Source: CAZJCK01 sp964544635 (GTDB lineage: Bacteria > Zixibacteria > MSB-5A5 > GN15 > FEB-12). From it: a DNA stretch of 15,368 nt. This document shows positions 7,101-14,200 of the stretch, in pieces. The DNA lies in NCBI GenBank assembly GCA_964544635.1, contig CAZJCK010000073.1:1-15368 (forward strand), in the 5' to 3' direction. Under the pieces are notes generated by a model. That model was given only the letters and a program-made list of their open reading frames with translations, was not told the DNA's origin and did no database searches. The translations under genes were made by a program, and so were the position numbers. Every line of letters begins with the position of its first letter. Positions within the stretch are counted from its first letter, which is position 1.

Positions 7101-7688
7101 TTACCTCAGCACCGTGCGGATCATGAAGAAGTACTTGATGATATAGTCCACGCCGGTCCAGACAGTAACCACCGCTGTCGCCCAGATCAGCACGTTGAAA
7201 TAGAAGCGGTGATCGAAGTCGAGCATGCCCTTCCAGGAGGCATCCGCAAACTCGGCGAACGACAAAACACTGATATAAGCAAGGATCACCGCCACCACCG
7301 TCATCTGCAGGAAGGTCTTTACTTTCGCCCACCAGCTTGGTGATATGACCACGCCCCGATAGGCGGCCAGCAGCCGCAGGCCGGTGATGGCGAACTCGCG
7401 GCCGATGATCAGCAGTACCGGCAGCGCCGAGACATAGTCCAGCGCGATAAACGAGATGAATGCCGATGATACCAGGATCTTGTCGGCCAGCGGATCCATG
7501 AATTTCCCAAAACCGGTGACGATGCCGTACTTGCGGGCATAATAGCCGTCAGCCATATCCGTCAGGGCGGCCAGGACAAACAGGACGAGGCCGATCAGAC
7601 GGGTATAGAAGTTGTCGATCAGAAAAAAGATCATGAAGATCGGTGCGATTACTACCCGCAGGAGGGTGAGCTTATTGGGCGTATTCAT
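7101..7688 (-). CDS. pgsA: CDP-diacylglycerol-glycerol-3-phosphate 3-phosphatidyltransferase
   Basis: This integral membrane enzyme makes phosphatidylglycerophosphate from CDP-diacylglycerol and glycerol-3-phosphate. The 195 residues contain the complete CDP-alcohol phosphotransferase signature D44-x2-D47-G-x2-A-R52-x8-G61-x3-D65-x3-D69, and several hydrophobic helices. The N-terminus M-N-T-P-N-K-L-T-L-L-R-V matches the usual start. A longer TTG-initiated reading from 7724 begins on bases that look like the -35 box, so I prefer ATG 7688. No Shine-Dalgarno precedes this ATG. A promoter whose -10 lies only 7 bp away suggests a leaderless mRNA. It is the first gene of the pgsA-pgpA-cinA-thpR operon. 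Confidence 0.94.
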   Translation of the reverse strand: MNTPNKLTLLRVVIAPIFMIFFLIDNFYTRLIGLVLFVLAALTDMADGYYARKYGIVTGFGKFMDPLADKILVSSAFISFIALDYVSALPVLLIIGREFAITGLRLLAAYRGVVISPSWWAKVKTFLQMTVVAVILAYISVLSFAEFADASWKGMLDFDHRFYFNVLIWATAVVTVWTGVDYIIKYFFMIRTVLR

Positions 7689-7695
7689 CGGCGAC

Positions 7696-7724
7696 AAAGT
7701 ACGCCCGCCGGTAGGGGGTGTCAA
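7696..7724 (-). promoter_or_regulatory. Promoter of the pgsA operon, possibly leaderless
   Basis: On the minus strand a perfect TTGACA (7719-7724) and TACTTT (7696-7701) are 17 bp apart. Only 7 bases (GTCGCCG) separate the -10 from the pgsA ATG, so the transcript would begin at or next to the A of ATG. The lack of any Shine-Dalgarno in that stretch fits. It lies downstream of the receptor terminator. Confidence 0.55.
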
Positions 7725-7761
7725 ACCTTAAAAGCCGACTCGATCGGTTGGATGCGACCGA

Positions 7762-7800
7762 CCAGGTTTAAGAAAGGGCCGGTGCGAACACCGGCCCTTA
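7762..7800 (-). terminator. Terminator of the TonB-dependent receptor gene
   Basis: A perfect 11-bp stem (AAGGGCCGGTG at 7774-7784, CACCGGCCCTT at 7789-7799) closes a 4-nt loop. On the minus strand the 3' arm runs into TTTCTTAAACC, a short interrupted T-tract. It lies about 40 bp after the receptor stop and before the pgsA promoter. Confidence 0.75.
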
Positions 7801-7836
7801 GTCAGGTATATCGAGATAGCTGCTTTCGGCTGTATC

Positions 7837-10293
7837 TTAAAAGGTTGTCTTTATCCCGAGCATGAGGGTACGCGGTGCGCCCGGACGAACGCCGGCTGGC
7901 CGGCGCGCCGCCACATACGTTTCGTCGAGCAGGTTGCGCAAACTCCCGAACAGCTTGACAGCCCGGGTTACCGAGTATTGAGCCGCGACATCGAGCAGCA
8001 GGTGGGCGTCGGTCCTCTCGTTCTCCGGAATGTTGCCCTGGCCCGCCACCGTCCGCATTTCATCGACATACTTGGCACCGGCATGCACGCCGTACCGCTC
8101 GGCCTCATAGCCAAGTCTGGCGGCCAGCTGGTGCTGGGGCACATATGGCATTTCGTCACCAGCCGCAACCGTGCCCCAGGCCCCAAAGTCGCTTTCGAAC
8201 GAATTCTGGAACTCGGCACTGGTGTAGGTATAGGCGATACTGAACGGAATCGCTTCGGCCCTCGCATTCACAAGGCGTGTCGCCAGGTCGTACGTCATCG
8301 ACAACTCGAGGCCGCTCACGTGGACATCGCCGCCGTTGAACAGGTCACCGCTGCCGGAACCGCCGGCGGCGGCAAGGTCGGAGCCAAGTAAGTTGGTGTA
8401 GTCATTGAAGAAGACGACCGCCTGGCCACTCAAACCGGGCATCCGATAGCGCGCGCCCAACTCGTAGTTGACACTCTCTTCCGGGTTGGTACCGGGCGAC
8501 GATCCGGGCGGGGCAAACCCCTTGTGGACACCGGCAAAGCCGCTGAAAGAAGTGGAAAACCGGTAGTCGAGCCCGATCCCCGGAATCCAGATGTCGACCT
8601 GGTTCTCACGGCTGGAGAGGTCGACGCCGGTACGGTCGGGATCATTCTTGCCGTAATCGTCGCGAGTCAGGTCAATACTCTCGAATCGCACACCGGGCAC
8701 AGCTCTGAGGTTGCCAACAGTCAGGTTTAATTCAGCGAATCCAGCCCAGGCCTGCGCCTGCGATACGCGGTTGCTCTCGGTGCCGGGCGTGCCGGCCGCC
8801 GTCAGCATCATCACGCCGTTGGTCATCTTGTACTCATCTACCCACTGGAAACGATCAATCTCATCTTCATGATAGCGGAAACCGGCCTCGAGTTCATGTT
8901 TGCCGAGTTGCAGTCCGAAAACAGTCTGGATTCCCTGGGAATAGTAGGAGCGATTGTTCGCCTTCACCGACAGGGCGTCGTCGTTAGAGCTGCTCGCGCC
9001 CCGGGTAATTGCCAGTTCGTCGGCGTACTGCGTCGGATCTTCGAGAATGCTGCCGATACCGACACTCGAGCCGCCGGATGTCGCCAGGACCTTATCCAGC
9101 TTGTACCAGTTGCGGGAAAACTCGTTGCGATACGCGGTCGTGGTGACATCGAGCCGATCGGTCGGCTGTATGAAGTGACGCACCTGGAATTGCTCATGCT
9201 CGGTATTCATCTCGTCCATCTGCGAACCGGCATAGCGACGGTATGGCGTTCGTTCGAAATCGCCGTCGGTGAGCCCGAGGTAGGTTTCGTTCGACACTTC
9301 GTCGGTCTGGCTATACTTGAATTCGATCTGCTGGTACAGCGGTGCATCGGCATTGGTGTTCAATCGTACCTTGAACAGGTAGTCTTTGATGTCGTACCCG
9401 GTATTGCCACCATTGTCCAGCTCCTTGAAACCATCCACCTTGTCCTGGTAGGCTTCGGCTAAGTAACCGAAGTTTGGCAGGCTGTTGCCGGCGCCGGCGT
9501 GAATGCGACGGGCACCGTCGCTTCCGCCGAGCAGCTCTACCCGGCCGGCGAACTGATCGGGAATCCGGGTGGATATCAGGTTAAGGGCGCCGGCCGTAGT
9601 GTACGGGCCGTACTTGATCTGGCTCGAGCCCTTGCGCACCTCGATGCCACTCATACGGCCGACCGTGGGAAAATAGTAGGCGGCAGGGGCGGAGTAGGGG
9701 GCAGGAGCGATCAGGACACCGTCTTCCATGATCGCGATCTTCTGACTGCGCTCCGAGCCGGAGCCTCGGAAACCGATGTTGGGGCGAAGGCCGTAACCAT
9801 CTTCTTCCTGAATATTGATCCCGGGAATTTCGCGCAGCGCCTGGTTGATGTCGTTGTATTCAAATGTTTCCAGCGTGGCCGCGCCCACATAGTGAGCGGT
9901 GCCGGGGATTTCGAAGATCTGATCACGGTTGCCGACGAGCGAGGTGCGACTGACGATGATATCGTCAAATGTCACCGGCTTGACCGTCAGTGCGAAGTCG
10001 AGACTGAGGGTTTCATCATTGCGATTCACCACAAGGTCGTGAACAACTGCCTGGTAGCCGACAGAGCTGACTCGAAGGCTGATCCGGCCGGGTGAGATAT
10101 TCGCGAGCGTGAATGTTCCGGACGCGTCGGTGGTGGTACCCCGATTGCCGTCTTCAAGCGCCACGGTGGCGCCGACGACCGGGTCGCCGCTGGCACTATC
10201 GACAACGACGCCGGTGATTTGAGCTGCGTGCAGTGGCGCTGCAACGGCCAGAGCAACGAGGGCAAAAAGTACGGTCTTGAGCGGACCTCGCAT
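7837..10293 (-). CDS. TonB-dependent outer-membrane receptor, FecA-like, Fur-controlled
   Basis: This predicted outer-membrane beta-barrel importer (818 residues) is powered by TonB-ExbB-ExbD. Residues 1-23 are a signal peptide (K6, hydrophobic core, cleavage after L-H-A). Residues about 25-105 form a carboxypeptidase-D-regulatory-like beta-sandwich (I-T-G-V-V-V-D-S-A-S-G-D-P...). D-D-I-I-V-S at 110-115 is a likely TonB box. The plug spans about 125-245, with I-P-G-I-N-I-Q at 156-162, G-F-R-G-S-G-S at 174-180, M-E-D-G-V-L-I-A-P-A-P-Y at 189-200 and I-K-Y-G-P at 226-230. The last two blocks resemble FecA (ferric citrate). The rest is barrel, ending in a terminal Phe as outer-membrane proteins do. 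AGGAGG lies 5 nt before ATG. A Fur box upstream supports an iron(III)-chelate substrate. No TonB, ABC transporter or FecIR-type regulator is adjacent, and the ligand is not certain. Confidence 0.93.
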   Translation of the reverse strand: MRGPLKTVLFALVALAVAAPLHAAQITGVVVDSASGDPVVGATVALEDGNRGTTTDASGTFTLANISPGRISLRVSSVGYQAVVHDLVVNRNDETLSLDFALTVKPVTFDDIIVSRTSLVGNRDQIFEIPGTAHYVGAATLETFEYNDINQALREIPGINIQEEDGYGLRPNIGFRGSGSERSQKIAIMEDGVLIAPAPYSAPAAYYFPTVGRMSGIEVRKGSSQIKYGPYTTAGALNLISTRIPDQFAGRVELLGGSDGARRIHAGAGNSLPNFGYLAEAYQDKVDGFKELDNGGNTGYDIKDYLFKVRLNTNADAPLYQQIEFKYSQTDEVSNETYLGLTDGDFERTPYRRYAGSQMDEMNTEHEQFQVRHFIQPTDRLDVTTTAYRNEFSRNWYKLDKVLATSGGSSVGIGSILEDPTQYADELAITRGASSSNDDALSVKANNRSYYSQGIQTVFGLQLGKHELEAGFRYHEDEIDRFQWVDEYKMTNGVMMLTAAGTPGTESNRVSQAQAWAGFAELNLTVGNLRAVPGVRFESIDLTRDDYGKNDPDRTGVDLSSRENQVDIWIPGIGLDYRFSTSFSGFAGVHKGFAPPGSSPGTNPEESVNYELGARYRMPGLSGQAVVFFNDYTNLLGSDLAAAGGSGSGDLFNGGDVHVSGLELSMTYDLATRLVNARAEAIPFSIAYTYTSAEFQNSFESDFGAWGTVAAGDEMPYVPQHQLAARLGYEAERYGVHAGAKYVDEMRTVAGQGNIPENERTDAHLLLDVAAQYSVTRAVKLFGSLRNLLDETYVAARRPAGVRPGAPRTLMLGIKTTF

Positions 10294-10334
10294 ACAATCC
10301 TCCTGAACTTGTTACGATTTCATCTGCTGCGTTT

Positions 10335-10361
10335 AAATGAAAATGACAATCATTTTCATTT
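10335..10361 (-). promoter_or_regulatory. Fur box (iron-responsive operator)
   Basis: The 19-mer GAAAATGACAATCATTTTC at 10339-10357 matches the Fur consensus GATAATGATAATCATTATC at 16 of 19 positions. It sits in a longer near-perfect palindrome (AAATGA...TCATTT, 10335-10361). It lies 42 bp before the receptor ATG and just downstream of the candidate promoter, where bound Fe-Fur would block transcription. Confidence 0.9.
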
Positions 10362-10375
10362 AGGTAACAGGAAAG

Positions 10376-10404
10376 AGTGTATCTGCTTTTTGCTGAGAAG
10401 TCAA
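10376..10404 (-). promoter_or_regulatory. Candidate promoter of the TonB-dependent receptor
   Basis: On the minus strand TTGACT (10399-10404) and TACACT (10376-10381) are 17 bp apart, with a predicted start near 10369. The Fur box then lies at about +8 to +34 of the transcript. An alternative promoter overlapping the AT-rich Fur palindrome cannot be excluded. Confidence 0.55.
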
Positions 10405-10522
10405 GACCGAATCTGTATTCTAAGCGAGAAAAGTCATTGCTGCGGCAGGGAGCCGGGCAGACGAAGATAAGCGGGGGATGTCAGCTGACCTGACAATGGC
10501 AGTTGATGTGGAACCAGAACAT

Positions 10523-10557
10523 AAAAAAACCCAGGCAAGTCTGACGACCTACCTGGG
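10523..10557 (-). terminator. Terminator of the candidate small RNA
   Basis: Positions 10530-10557, read on the minus strand, fold into an unbroken 12-bp stem (10 Watson-Crick and 2 G-U pairs) with the tetraloop GTCA. Seven Ts (10529-10523) follow. On the plus strand the two G-U pairs become A-C mismatches and there is no following T-run, so the element is clearly oriented for minus-strand transcription. Confidence 0.85.
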
Positions 10558-10604
10558 CGGACGATATTAGGTAATCCACAGAAAGAGTAACACTTTCCGA
10601 TTGC
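10523..10604 (-). ncRNA. Candidate small RNA, about 82 nt
   Basis: This compact minus-strand unit has its own strong promoter (-35 at 10633-10638, -10 at 10611-10616) and its own terminator (10523-10557). The predicted transcript begins near 10604. It forms a first hairpin at 10579-10599 (CGGAAAG / CTTTCTG, 7 bp with one G-U, 7-nt loop), then about 20 nt of AU-rich single strand, then the terminator hairpin. No convincing protein is encoded. The only reading is an 8-codon GTG-initiated frame with no proper ribosome binding site. I do not recognise the family. It could instead be a leader/attenuator reading towards the receptor gene 230 bp further on, but that gene has its own promoter. No Fur box lies near the RNA promoter itself. 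Confidence 0.5.
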
Positions 10605-10610
10605 GTTTCA

Positions 10611-10638
10611 AATATAACCCCTCGGCTTATTTTGTCAA
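10611..10638 (-). promoter_or_regulatory. Strong sigma70-type promoter of the candidate small RNA
   Basis: On the minus strand a perfect TTGACA (10633-10638) and TATATT (10611-10616, 5 of 6 consensus) are 16 bp apart. It points at the hairpin-terminator unit and not at any nearby protein gene. Confidence 0.65.
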
Positions 10639-11078
10639 GCAGTTTTCGGAATTAAACTCGAAAAAAAAACCGCAATTTTACGGTATCTTGACCACGCTCA
10701 AGATCGCTGGCATCTCGTCTGTCCGGATCAGGTCGGGCTGGCGGCAGCCGTCTCGCCAGGCCGCTCTATCAGAATTCTGGCCGTGGCCGGCAGTTGAAAC
10801 TTGACTTGTTCACCGCATTTGTGGACTGTGTGTGGAGCATTTGTGAAGTACTCGGCAAGTCATTATTCTTCAATGTGTTGGCGGAATCGAGAATTCGAGG
10901 GTTTGTAACAAAAATCTAATGAAAACCCAACACCATCCTAACCGACTATTTATCATCGACTTACCTAAGTCGAGGTTTGGCGTAGTCCGGTTTCAGGCAA
11001 GCCTTGCAAGAAACCAGGTCCGGCCCATGTTTTTCTACCCTCTTGTCAGCCAACAAAATAACCAAGAACTGGGTTTGT
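10639..11078. other. Long intergenic region upstream of nrdJ, no gene recognised
   Basis: I see no credible protein gene here on either strand; open frames are short and lack ribosome binding sites and coding composition. Visible elements are a GC-rich island at about 10691-10797 inside AT-rich DNA, with an 8-bp bulged hairpin at 10736-10762, and two copies of GCATTTGTG at 10815 and 10837. There is also a perfect 8+8 bp inverted repeat at 10956-10973 and an imperfect hairpin with arms GGTTTC/GAAACC at 10989-11015. I found no cobalamin-riboswitch core, although the downstream enzyme uses B12. Confidence 0.6.
10956..10973. repeat. Perfect 8+8 bp inverted repeat, operator-like
   Basis: TCGACTTA and TAAGTCGA are separated by only CC, too tight for a normal RNA hairpin loop but well shaped for a dimeric DNA-binding protein. 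It lies about 100 bp upstream of the first NrdR box. The binding protein is unknown. Confidence 0.45.
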
Positions 11079-11094
11079 ATACTATTTTTTGTGT
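11079..11094 (+). promoter_or_regulatory. NrdR box 1 (distal, degenerate)
   Basis: ATACTATTTTTTGTGT matches the NrdR consensus ACACTATATATTGTGT at 13 of 16 positions. It overlaps a TATACT (11078-11083) that could be the nrdJ -10 element. It starts exactly 31 bp before box 2, so the two lie on the same face of the helix, as NrdR pairs do. Confidence 0.8.
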
Positions 11095-11109
11095 TTGGGC
11101 GATGTAGAG

Positions 11110-11125
11110 ACACAATATATTGTGT
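11110..11125 (+). promoter_or_regulatory. NrdR box 2 (proximal, perfect palindrome)
   Basis: ACACAATATATTGTGT is a perfect 16-bp palindrome matching the NrdR operator consensus. It lies 117 bp before the nrdJ start. NrdR represses ribonucleotide reductase genes when dATP is abundant, so this pair predicts nucleotide-responsive control of nrdJ. Confidence 0.92.
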
Positions 11126-11230
11126 CCCACGTTCGACGATTGGCACCTTCGACGAACAAGCGGGAGTCCGGCCCCGGTCCGAGGCCGAATCCACACCAAT
11201 GCTTCGAGGATCGAATATAGAGGATGACAT

Positions 11231-11236
11231 AGGAGG
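11231..11236 (+). promoter_or_regulatory. Ribosome binding site deciding the TTG start of nrdJ
   Basis: A full-consensus AGGAGG lies 6 nt before TTG 11243. No in-frame ATG or GTG fits as well, and the conserved N-terminus begins immediately after this TTG. Confidence 0.85.
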
Positions 11237-11242
11237 TCTGCC

Positions 11243-14200
11243 TTGCAAATTAAGCGCTATTTCACCAGGGAGGGCGAATCGGCGTACAGCCGAATCGAAT
11301 TCGCCAATAGGACATCGGAAATCAGAAATCCTGACGGCTCGGTCGTCTTCAAGCTCGAAAATATCGAAGTTCCCAAGGTCTGGTCACAGGTCGCCGTCGA
11401 TATTCTGGCCCAGAAGTATTTCCGCAAAGCGGGCGTACCCCAGTATGATGAACACGGCAAGCCGCTGACGGACCAGGACGGCAACCCGATCACTGGTACC
11501 GAGACCGACGCCCGCCAGGTATTCAATCGTCTCGCCGGCTGCTGGCGCGACTGGGGGAAGAAGTACAACTATTTCGATTCCGATGCCGACGGCGACGCCT
11601 TCTACGATGAAATCCGCTCGATGCTGGCGCAGCAGGTCGCGGCCCCCAACTCACCACAGTGGTTCAATACCGGCCTGTACAACTCGTACGGCATCGCCGG
11701 CAATTGCAATGGCCACTATTATGTCGATCCCGACGATCACACCTTAAAGCAGGCGTCAAACGCCTACGAACATCCGCAGCCGCACGCCTGCTTTATCCAG
11801 TCGGTCAGCGATGACCTGGTCAACGACGGCGGCATCATGGATTTGTGGGTGCGCGAGGCGCGCCTGTTCAAATACGGTTCCGGCACCGGCACCAACTTCT
11901 CGAACCTGCGCGGATCGGGCGAGCCGCTGTCGGGCGGCGGGGCATCCTCCGGCCTGATGTCCTTCCTTAAGATCGGTGATCGCGCCGCCGGCGCCATCAA
12001 GTCGGGCGGTACCACCCGTCGCGCCGCCAAGATGGTCTGTCTCGACCTCGATCATCCCGACATCGTCGATTTCATCGACTGGAAAGTGATCGAAGAACAG
12101 AAGGTGGCGGCGCTGGTAACCGGATCGCGGATGATCCGCGAACAGCTGCGGGAAATCGTCGAGGCCGCCTGTGTCTCGGGCACCAACGGCGACCGCGTCT
12201 TTGAAACCGACATCGAAAAGAACACCCGCCTCAAGAACGCCATCAAGCTGGCCAGCCGCCTGCGCGTTCCGACCGAGTACATCAGTAAGATCCTCGAGCT
12301 GATCAACCAGGGTGTGACCGAAATCGAGTTTATTGAACTGTCGACCAACTGGGACAGCGAGTCGTATCTCACCGTTTCGGGCCAGAACTCCAACAACTCG
12401 GTACGCATCCCGAACAGTTTCTTCGAGAAGCTCCTCAACAAAGAGGAATGGCCGTTGTTGCGTCGTATCGACAACAAGCCGGCCGGCAGCATTGCCGCTG
12501 AAGAACTCTGGAAGAAGATTTGTTACGCCGCCTGGTCGTGCGCCGATCCCGGCGTGCAGTACGATACCACCATCAACGAGTGGCACACCTGCCCGAACGA
12601 CGGTCGCATCAACGCCTCCAATCCGTGCAGCGAATACATGTTCCTCGACGATACAGCCTGCAACCTGGCCTCGATCAACCTGGTCAAGTTCACCAACGAT
12701 GACGGCAGCTTCAATCTCGAAGGCTACCTGCACGCTGTCCGTCTCTGGACAGTGGTGCTCGAGATCTCGGTGCTGATGGCGTCGTTTCCGTCCAAATCGA
12801 TCGCCCAGAAGAGCTACGATTACCGCACCCTCGGCCTCGGCTATGCCAATCTCGGCACCGTGCTGATGCGCATGGGTATTGCCTACGATTCGCCCGAGGG
12901 CCGCGCCTGGTGTGGCGCGCTGACGTCGCTGTTGACCGGCGAGGCGTACAAGACTTCGGCCGAGATGGCGCGCGAGCATGGTCCTTTCCCGGCGTTCTAC
13001 AAGAACCGCGAACCGATGCTCCGGGTCATGCGCAACCACCGCCGTGCCGCCTACAATGTCGAAAAAACCGAGTATGAAGAACTGACCATCAAGCCGACCG
13101 GTATCAACGCCGCCTACCTGCCTGAAGAGCTGATCCTGACCAGCCGGAAGATCTGGGATGAAGCGATCGAGCTGGGTGAGGTGCACGGTTACCGCAACGC
13201 GCAGTCAACCGTAATTGCGCCCACCGGCACGATCGGCCTGGTGATGGACTGCGACACGACCGGAATCGAGCCGGACTTTTCCCTGGTGAAGTTCAAGAAG
13301 CTGGCCGGCGGTGGCTACTTCAAGATTATCAACCAGTCGGTGCCGCGGGCGCTGCATAAGCTGGGTTACGATGATGGCCAGATTGACGAGATTATCAGGT
13401 ACGCGACCGGCCACAAGACCCTTAAAGGTGCTCCCTACATCAATCACGAGTCGCTCAAGGCCAAGGGGTTCACCGACGAGTTGATTGAACAGGTCGAAGC
13501 GGCGCTGGAGAATGTGTTCGACATCAGCTTCGCTTTCAATAAGTTCACGCTCGGCGAGGAGTTTCTCACAGACACCCTCGGTGTTTCCGAAGACGACATG
13601 AACGATTTCAGCTTCAACCTCATGCGCACGCTCGGATTTACCCGCCAGCAGATCGATGCTGCCAACCAGTTCTGTTGTGGCACCATGACGGTTGAGGGGG
13701 CACCGCACCTGAAAGACGAGCACCTCCCGATTTTCGACTGCGCCAACAAGTGCGGCAAGATCGGTAAGCGCTACATACGCTACGAGGCGCACATTCGCAT
13801 GATGGCCGCCGCCCAGCCGTTCATTTCCGGCGCCATCTCCAAGACCATCAACATGCCGGCCGACGCTACCATCGACGACGTATCGCGGGCCTACAAGCTG
13901 GCGTGGGAAACGATGAACAAATCGATTGCGCTGTACCGTGATGGCTCCAAGCTGTCGCAGCCTTTGTCGGCGCATTTACTGGACCTCGACGAAGAAGAGG
14001 CAGCCCAGTCGCTCACCATTACCACGGCGGCCGAGAAGATGGCCGAGCAGGTGGTCTATCGCTACATTGCCAGGCGTCGTAAACTGCCCAACCGTCGCGG
14101 CGGCTACACCCAGAAGGCGGTGGTCGGCGGTCACAAGGTGTACCTGCGCACCGGCGAATACAACGACGGCAGCCTGGGCGAGGTCTTCCTCGACATGCAC

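Noticed and set aside
10572..10580. TAATCCACA, one mismatch from a DnaA box
   Set aside because: A single imperfect site without companions in the window is not enough to claim DnaA control or an origin.
10565..10592. An 8-codon GTG-initiated frame (M-L-L-F-L-W-I-T) inside the candidate small RNA, possible leader peptide of an attenuator
   Set aside because: The purine run is too close to the GTG to serve as a ribosome binding site, and no amino-acid biosynthesis gene follows.
10601..10804. Plus-strand open frame of 67 codons in the intergenic gap
   Set aside because: It has no ribosome binding site, begins inside the candidate small RNA promoter region and spans an abrupt AT-to-GC composition change, so it does not look coding.
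10639..11242. Cobalamin riboswitch upstream of the B12-dependent reductase
   Set aside because: I could not find the conserved B12-box or the long multi-helix core; the NrdR pair explains the regulation.
10919..11248. Short open frames on both strands over the nrdJ control region
   Set aside because: They overlap the NrdR boxes and each other and have no Shine-Dalgarno or recognisable domain.
11756..13186. Minus-strand frame of 476 codons opposite nrdJ
   Set aside because: It is an antisense shadow; nrdJ on the plus strand has complete active-site motifs across this stretch.
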